64,000 bases of DNA from Adineta ricciae. Taxonomy: Eukaryota > Rotifera > Eurotatoria > Adinetida > Adinetidae. The notes beneath the pieces were generated by a model that worked only from the letters and a program-made list of their open reading frames with translations, had not been told where the DNA came from and searched no databases. A program made the position numbers and the translations under genes. The stretch lies in contig CAJNOJ010000359.1 in assembly GCA_905250025.1 (NCBI GenBank), positions 8,656 through 72,655 of the forward strand, in the 5' to 3' direction. Positions 58,201 to 64,000 of the stretch are shown here, piece by piece; within the stretch, counting starts at the first letter, position 1; each line of letters opens with the position of its first letter.

Positions 58201-59508
58201 AATACTTACGATTGACTGTTCGAATTCGAACAGTTTTTTGCTTTCGAATAAATTTTATAATAATAGGAATAATGCAAAAAAGTGTTGTTGTCAATCCACC
58301 GATGACACTCACTATCGTTGTAGCAATAAGTAATATTGATCGACGATCTTCATATGAATAAGTACATTTTCTAACTTGACAAGCAGTAAAATAAGCTTTA
58401 TAATCAACTGAATGATACCAATCGTCTACAAATAATTCATTGATGAGTAGTTCAATCGAATCTGTCGCATGAAATTTCTTCGAAGGTTGTAAAATAATAC
58501 TTGTATTCAATTCAATATAATAAAGTAATTGATTTAGACACGACATATTATAAAAACATTCTAATGAAGATGATAAAAGAGATTCAACAACATAACAACC
58601 AATTTGAAAACCATTGACAATAAATGTTTTATTATTATCATAGATTATAGCAGGTGAAAAACATGAAAATGATGAGGAACAATCGCAAGTTCGAGCATAT
58701 TTTTCAGAATGAGTGGTGAATTCCCAATGACAACTGTATACTGCTGAACGAAATTTCTTTCGGCAAACTCGTCTTTCACCGATGATTTTATAATTTGAAT
58801 GAATACCCGATATGAACTTTGAAAAAAAAAATTCTATAATAAATATCGAAATAAAAACATTGAGTCTAATTTTACCTGATTAATAAAAGTATTTACACGA
58901 ATTATTTGTAATGAACTAATAAAATCATTGATGATTATTTGAAAGAATCCATCAATTAGCTGTTTCACTCGACTATGAAAGTTTGTTTCATCAAGCAAGA
59001 AAATATCCACAAATAAGGTATTATTGAAATCAATTAAACGCGTTCTTAGAATTTCTTTGGCGGAAAAACATAAATGAATTAGAAGACGAAATTGCAATGC
59101 AGCTGTGAAACGAAAATCATGATGATTTGATAGAGATTCTGTATATTTGAATAAAGCGTTAATTAAAGGATCAAAATCAACAGAACAAATTGGATGAAAA
59201 GTAGTTGTTATTGAAACAAATGATTGATATGGAATTGATAAATTTGAACATGGACATTTTAAAGTATCATTATATTGATAATGAAGTTTTCGAAATAATT
59301 CATCATTTATACCTTCAATTGATGTTGTCATAGTAATAGAACTTAATGATAAATATAAGATAACACTTAAAAGAATAATTGGAAATGTTAAAATAAAAAT
59401 ACGTGTTGAGATGTATTGATTTTTGATTTGATGACGATTATTAATAACATAAGGATTTCGAAAAAGATTCAATTCACAGAAAAATCGTCGTAATTTTAAT
59501 ATGAACAT
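55279..59508 (-). CDS. Membrane protein with three tandem TM-ectodomain-TM modules, four exons
   Basis: Exons 59508-58876, 58816-58210, 58048-56211 and 55899-55279 total 3699 nt (1232 aa), all phases consistent. Three modules start near residues 1, 430 and 830. Each has a first membrane span after YISTRIF/FLSTRIY/IISTRIF, a conserved CxCSxxxIxYxxFxxxxPxFHxICS(S/V)xF block and a long helical region. Most then have a CNC/CDC Cys group, the motif C-x4-CTY(S/T/K) with a basic residue, and a second span containing IGG (FGIIGGLNKVL; VSVIGGLTTTL; IGFIGGIMGIL). Splicing joins frames that look like separate genes. Two spans around a Cys-rich ectodomain recall DEG/ENaC channels, but no family motif proves this. 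A fragment of the same family lies at 191-451. Function unknown. Confidence 0.8.
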
Positions 59509-59519
59509 TCTTGAAAAAT

Positions 59520-60295
59520 GTTTTTTTTACATCTGTGAACTCTTTCGCCAACGATGTTCAAAGATAAAATACTGTTTGACATCGACAAATATGTTCTTTT
59601 ATTCTAATTCATGTTTTTCTTTATCATACAAAAAACCAACTGTTAAAACAATTTTTTCATGATTAAATGCGTCATAAGCGTAGTCGCTGCTACAGAGATT
59701 ATTAATTGTTATCGCAATGTAAAGCAGAGAAACGCGTAGGGGAAAAATTTTATTCTTAATATTTTAATATTTCATCAGAAAAGTCAAATCTTCATGGAAC
59801 GAATTCAACATAGATTGGTAACTATTAGGTAAGTTATCATTGTCTTCAAAAGAAGTTTTCCGAATTGAAAACGAAATCTTTCTCATTTCCACACATCTAA
59901 ATGTGCACAATTTTAATTAAGTCATAGAATAGTAAATCATTATTTTGTAATTTCATATGAAAATTCATCTTATCGATTGACGATATGAAAGCATTACAGT
60001 GATATTTTACTTTAATGCTCATCTATGTGTTAACATCACGAAAATTTGTAACGTATTCCTCTAAATCTGGGAAAAGTCGAGAGTACATCGGTGTCAGTAT
60101 GGAGCATTGAAAACAGGTGAAATGAACAACAGTAAATTATACACTTTTTAAGAGATACTTGTCGTAGAACAACCACATTCATTTTTACAGAATAAGATAA
60201 AGTAACATCCCTATTTGCTAAACACTTTCTATTAGAGAAAGAATTCATAATACATACTATACTTAGTGTTGCTTACTCTGATATATAATAAATGT
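59520..60295. other. Divergent intergenic region
   Basis: Lies between the three-module gene (minus) and the next gene (plus), so it should hold both promoters and the first exon of the latter. No clear TATA box or exon was identified. Confidence 0.4.
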
Positions 60296-60298
60296 TAG

Positions 60299-62278
60299 GA
60301 ACGGCTATCGACGACGTCGAGACGCGTTATTGTACGGAAGTACACTTGGCCTTTTTTTAATCATTATGATTGCTGGCATCGTTCTTCTACGAATTCTTGG
60401 TAAGTATCAACTGATTTCATTGGAAAAATTATTTGAACAATATGTTGTTTCTATACGTAGTGATACCAGAGAAGAACTTGAAAGTTGAGGTGGATGAATC
60501 CATAATTGATGGTAAGAGTGGAGATATGAGATAAGTTTAATCGTCATATCAATCCTGATGATTATTTACATTCTATTTGAGCTTTAACATGTATTTCAGA
60601 AACGCATACAACATCGCCGACGACAGTTATCGGTAAGACAGAAATTTTGACAATATTCAGTTCCTATTAACTTTATTTTGATGCAAGTTTTATATTCTTT
60701 TCATTAGATATCTCGTATGGGAAAAGTCAATTTCATATAATACCAAATCAAAATTTTCCGCTCAATACAAGATTAACATATAATCGTGAAGATGAAATAT
60801 TATATTTTGGATATATTAAAACGATAAATATATCTTTATATCAACCTTTCAATATGTTCAATACAAAAGACAATCATCTTTATTTTATTACAATCCTCAA
60901 CGATAGCATTTTATCTATTTGGAATGTTCGACCGGCATTTGGCTCTATTTCACTGATATTTGAATTAGAACCATGGAACTTAATTGTTAAACCTGGTTCA
61001 TTTTTATGTGTAGTTACTGCTACTAAAAACATAGATATCTCAACCAATGAAGTTGATGAAGTACGTCTAACTAAAATAAATGCTATTGAAACAGGTAAAA
61101 CTTATGTATCATATTATTATGATCCACCATATTCAAATATTAAATCACAATGGACTGGAGAAAACGCCGGGATTGCACTATCCTTTACTGTTACTCACGA
61201 TCGTATGTTATTGATATTTTTTGCTTATTTGTTTTCTTAAATTTTTCATATTAAAGCTAAATGGAATGGAACAACGCCACGACCCATACTATCTGCAACA
61301 ACTGAGACAGTTTCAGGTAATAGTTTAATTTCAACAGAGTTTTTAAACCTTAGGAACAATACATACGGGAGACAAGCATAACATTTTATAATACTTATAA
61401 AGGACATAATCTTGCGAGCGGGGTGCTATGATATGATTAACTGTCATTTTTCATCTTCATATTTATTCACAGCATAATGCATTAGATCGAATAATTACTT
61501 TATCTTTTATTGATCAAATAGGGAAGAAATTTCTAGTTCTATACTCATATATTTTTTATAGCTTGAATTACTATAATTGAATAGGTGTACATACACGTAG
61601 ATGTAACTGTTCCATTCAAATTCACATTATCTTCAGATAAGTTTCTCAAAACGTTTCTGTGAACTTAGTCATTGATTAATATAAATCTACTGATAAAGTG
61701 TATATTTTAGAGTTTACTTTTGGATCAATTGATGAAGGTATTTTTAATGAAAGTTTACCATTAAATTCGATGAATGTGTTCAATTGGGAAGATGTATCTG
61801 ATCGAGAAGGACATATTATTACTATCAACATAAGATTTTGTTCACTTTTTCGACTAGAAAATACATTAGATGGTCACCTTTGGTTTTTTATAACTGATAT
61901 AGCTGGATTTGTGTACAGAAAATATTCCGTTATACCGTCTACTACATTATTCACTCAATCTTTTCCAATACTTAAGAGAGATTTTCTTATAGAACGAGGT
62001 CAATTTTTATCAGTTGGAATATTTTCAAGAGGCTTTAGTGAAAATATTACAGTGTGTTTACGAACGACAGGACATGCTTATTCGGGCCAACTTGCTGACA
62101 GTATAAACGTATTCGAAACTAACACAAAATGGGCAGGATCAGAATTCGGTATTGCCTTTAGTTATGTTGTCCTTATTGATAGTAAGTTCTATCGCATGTA
62201 TTCATTTATTTATTTATAAGAATTTTGTTATCTTTTCTGTACAAAAGAAGGAACTTCATTGATATTTTAGGTTTTTGA
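60299..62278 (+). CDS. Type II membrane protein with two similar beta-type modules, 5' partial
   Basis: Exons 60299-60399, 60461-60511, 60600-60632, 60708-61202, 61257-61316, 61711-62181 and 62271-62278. All junctions are phase 1 and the sum fits the frame to a TGA. After a basic NGYRRRRDALLYG comes a membrane span (LFLIIMIAGIVLL), a short Thr-rich stalk (ETHTTSPTTVI), and two related ~160-residue modules ending QWTGENAGIALSFTV and KWAGSEFGIAFSYVV. The start codon lies in an upstream exon I could not find. The layout, cytosolic tail-span-stalk-beta modules, parallels the Kelch gene at 8.6 kb. I do not recognise the module. The final three-codon exon is the weakest part of the model. Confidence 0.65.
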
Positions 62279-62720
62279 TCGCGTTAGAAAATCATTTAAA
62301 TGGCATTATTTGATCATCGGATTACATTTTAAACAGATGCATGACATTACATACAACCTCATGTGCATTTTATTGTCTTGAAACATTCTACTTCATATGT
62401 ATTCCTACTCATGTATGAGTCAATTTATTTTATGTATACTCTCGCTAATTGTTATTGCCTAAAATGAATAAATTAGGAAATATTTCACTTCAGCTATTCT
62501 TTGCTACTAGACTGATCTTTAACATTGATGCACACAAGAGATCATTGTGCTGCTTTCTTGTTTGTAAATATGAATAAACAGCAATGAACAACGAGAAAAG
62601 GAAAATTAGACTAGCAGAAGAAATGTATAGCAAAAATATACATATACGATGTAAGTCTGCCTAATTAACCATCTATTTACTGTACTTCTTTCAAAATTTG
62701 TGATATCTTACCTGTAATCA
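62279..62720. other. No gene recognised
   Basis: AT-rich 3' flank; no supported feature. Confidence 0.3.
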
Positions 62721-62954
62721 CTAAAAGTATGTACAAGTGCCCTGAATGACAACATGTGCATCAAGATCTAAACAACCGCCATAATGATCACAAGTTCCAG
62801 GGAAACCAGTGTTATTCCAATCAGTAGAATTGTTATTATGCGCAGCATAAGTATTAGTATGAATAGTCCTAGAACAAGTCTCATCAGCACCGTCTTCACA
62901 AGATATCGTCTTCTTTGAGTCCGACGATGGAATTGATAAAATAAAAAAATACAT
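62721..62954 (-). CDS. Small Cys-rich exon, possibly secreted
   Basis: Encodes a hydrophobic start (MYFFILSIPSS) then CEDGADETCSRTIHTN...GTCDHYGGCLDLDAHVVIQGTC. The Cys spacing and the D/G-rich text look like an extracellular domain, but only about 75 codons are open and flanking exons are not found. It may be one exon of a larger gene. Confidence 0.3.
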   Translation of the reverse strand: MYFFILSIPSSDSKKTISCEDGADETCSRTIHTNTYAAHNNNSTDWNNTGFPGTCDHYGGCLDLDAHVVIQGTCTYF

Positions 62955-63016
62955 TATTGTAGATCACTTAAAGTGTAGTAAAATAAATTTCTGTTTCAAT
63001 TAGGAAAGCATATAAT

Positions 63017-64000
63017 TTAACCCTAGTCCTTCCGTTCTTTTTTACGCAAGGCTAGTATCTAGACAAAAGGACGTTACTGTTATACCGAACTTGATATGAA
63101 AATACTAACAGTACGTTAGTTCTTTATTTAGAATAGTTAATACAAAAAATTTGCTTGACACAATGTCCATTACAAACAAATGCAGAGCACTTATAACATT
63201 CGTTTGAAGTTTTTCTGCCCGTAGATGTTTCATATATTGAACATCGTCTCCATCTGAATTTTGTGAATCTCTTTTCGGTACAGAATGGCCAAGAATAAGC
63301 AAAGCATTTTGTATATCTTTATGTAGAAAATTTGAGATTTTGAACGAAAATCCGACAAAGGTGTTACTAGACTAAGTCCGGATTCTTCTAAAAATAATCG
63401 TCGTTAATATCTTTTATTTTCACTCCAAACCGGATTTTTCGAGTTGCATAAGATAAAAGCATTTAGAGCCGTCATATCTGTCATGCCGTAAAAGATACAA
63501 AGTGGTCATAGCCTTTTACCTCTTTTTATCTACAAATGGCAAAATGAAAAGATAGAAAAAAAAATTAAAAGTATTTATGATACTGTATATTCGTAGCACA
63601 TTCGATCGACAGTATCAACAGCTCCCTTGGTTTCATTATAATCCAAAATAATAACTGGTTTTCCAGTCTTATTATCCACCTGATTATTGTGCTGTTTTGA
63701 AGAAAGTAATAAGACATCTCTGTTGTTTTTCGGCACGAAGACAACTAAAGTTAAATTATCTCCAAAACCAGAAAATGATGAACCAATTTCGCAGGTTTTG
63801 TTAGATAAAAATTCTATAGATATTTCTGGTTTATTTTTTTCGTAATGTTCCTATAAGCGTGAGACTCTTCGTTTCAAGATTTTTTGCCAATGAAACACTT
63901 TTAAAGAAGTTGTCGACTGTTACATTTCTGTTTGAATCATAAAATGGCTTGAGCCGTTCTAAAACTACACTTTCACCTACATGTGTTTGCTTTTTTTGGC
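63017..64000 (-). mobile_element. piggyBac element, 3' part, continues past window end
   Basis: TTAA (63017-63020) followed by CCCTAG is the canonical piggyBac target site plus terminus. The interior, on the minus strand from the window edge, carries a decayed piggyBac transposase. Confidence 0.8.
63120..64000 (-). pseudogene. piggyBac transposase, degenerate, N-terminus outside window
   Basis: Minus-strand order: VVERLKPFYDSNRNVTVDNF (catalytic Asp of the family), LAKNLETKSLTLIGTLRK, SSFSGFGDNLTLVVFVPKNN, GAVDTVDRMCYEYTVS (second conserved Asp), a break, then ALNAFILCNSKNPVWSENK. The C-terminal zinc-binding part is ECYKCSAFVCNGHC. At least one frameshift (after LRKN), two stops and a frame change before the Cys-rich end disable it. 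Confidence 0.75.

Noticed and set aside
62870-62900. CTGATGAGAC on the minus strand as a hammerhead core
   Set aside because: No GAAA after a stem II and no cleavage triplet; it is probably coding sequence.
1-64000. CRISPR arrays, bacterial operons, ribosome binding sites
   Set aside because: The window is eukaryotic, with spliced genes; tandem repeats found have no spacer structure.

Overview
The window reads as bdelloid rotifer DNA (phylum Rotifera). It is AT-rich and eukaryotic, with many short introns (about 48-80 nt) carrying GT-AG borders. It holds an endonuclease-less Penelope-like (Athena-type) reverse transcriptase next to a hammerhead ribozyme and C-rich telomere-complement repeats, which is the hallmark of the bdelloid 'Terminon' elements. 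It also has NHL/Kelch/PPC-like surface protein genes, a kinase-like gene of bacterial flavour, and a dense mix of DNA transposons. Short blocks of mixed TGAGGG/TGTGGG-type repeats occur in both orientations, so the region is probably subtelomeric or built from old chromosome ends. The assembly has a 100-N gap (42334-42433) and single Ns at 1803, 5785 and 51701; joins at these points should be treated with care.

Layout. 0-5 kb: remnant of a membrane-protein family, a PPC-7TM receptor (minus), and an NHL-PPC pseudogene (plus) split by a DNA transposon with about 200-bp inverted repeats. 5-8 kb: acidic-tail exon and an orphan hammerhead ribozyme with C-rich repeats. 8.6-12 kb: three-exon type II membrane Kelch gene, with two foldback elements in its second intron. 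12-19.4 kb: gene-poor, with a hAT remnant and a dispersed repeat family. 19.5-26.4 kb: a Helentron (Rep-helicase-EEP endonuclease-OTU) with one stop codon. 26.9-27.7 kb: a five-exon cold-shock/Y-box-like gene. 28.2-31.1 kb: an intact eight-exon pogo-like transposase gene. 32.2-32.9 kb: 32-bp tandem repeats. 33-35 kb: remnant of an envelope-like membrane glycoprotein. 35.2-38.1 kb: FLYWCH-MULE copy 1, beside a purple acid phosphatase pseudogene. 38.7-41.1 kb: intact 11-exon DBH-like copper monooxygenase. 41.8-45 kb: broken copy of an APH-like kinase gene, assembly gap, MULE copy 2. 45-47 kb: MITEs and a Tigger remnant. 47.2-50.4 kb: Athena element. 52.3-53.3 kb: intact APH-like gene. 53.5-54 kb: STRA6-like pseudogene. 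55.2-59.5 kb: a four-exon gene for a membrane protein with three tandem modules. 60.3-62.3 kb: a second membrane-anchored two-module protein. 63-64 kb: piggyBac remnant with its TTAA-CCCTAG end.

Several spliced genes were assembled by hand from the sequence. Every GT-AG junction used keeps the frame and the summed coding length is a multiple of three: Kelch 617 aa, cold-shock 168 aa, pogo 696 aa, DBH-like 599 aa, three-module protein 1232 aa. That is good evidence these five are intact. Most other coding traces are transposon remnants. The most notable system is the Athena/Terminon head at 50.3-50.4 kb. There the predicted ribozyme cleavage site lies five bases before the first ATG, and the start of ORF1 is translated from telomere-complement repeats. 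A second ribozyme with the same layout lies 42 kb away with no reverse transcriptase attached.
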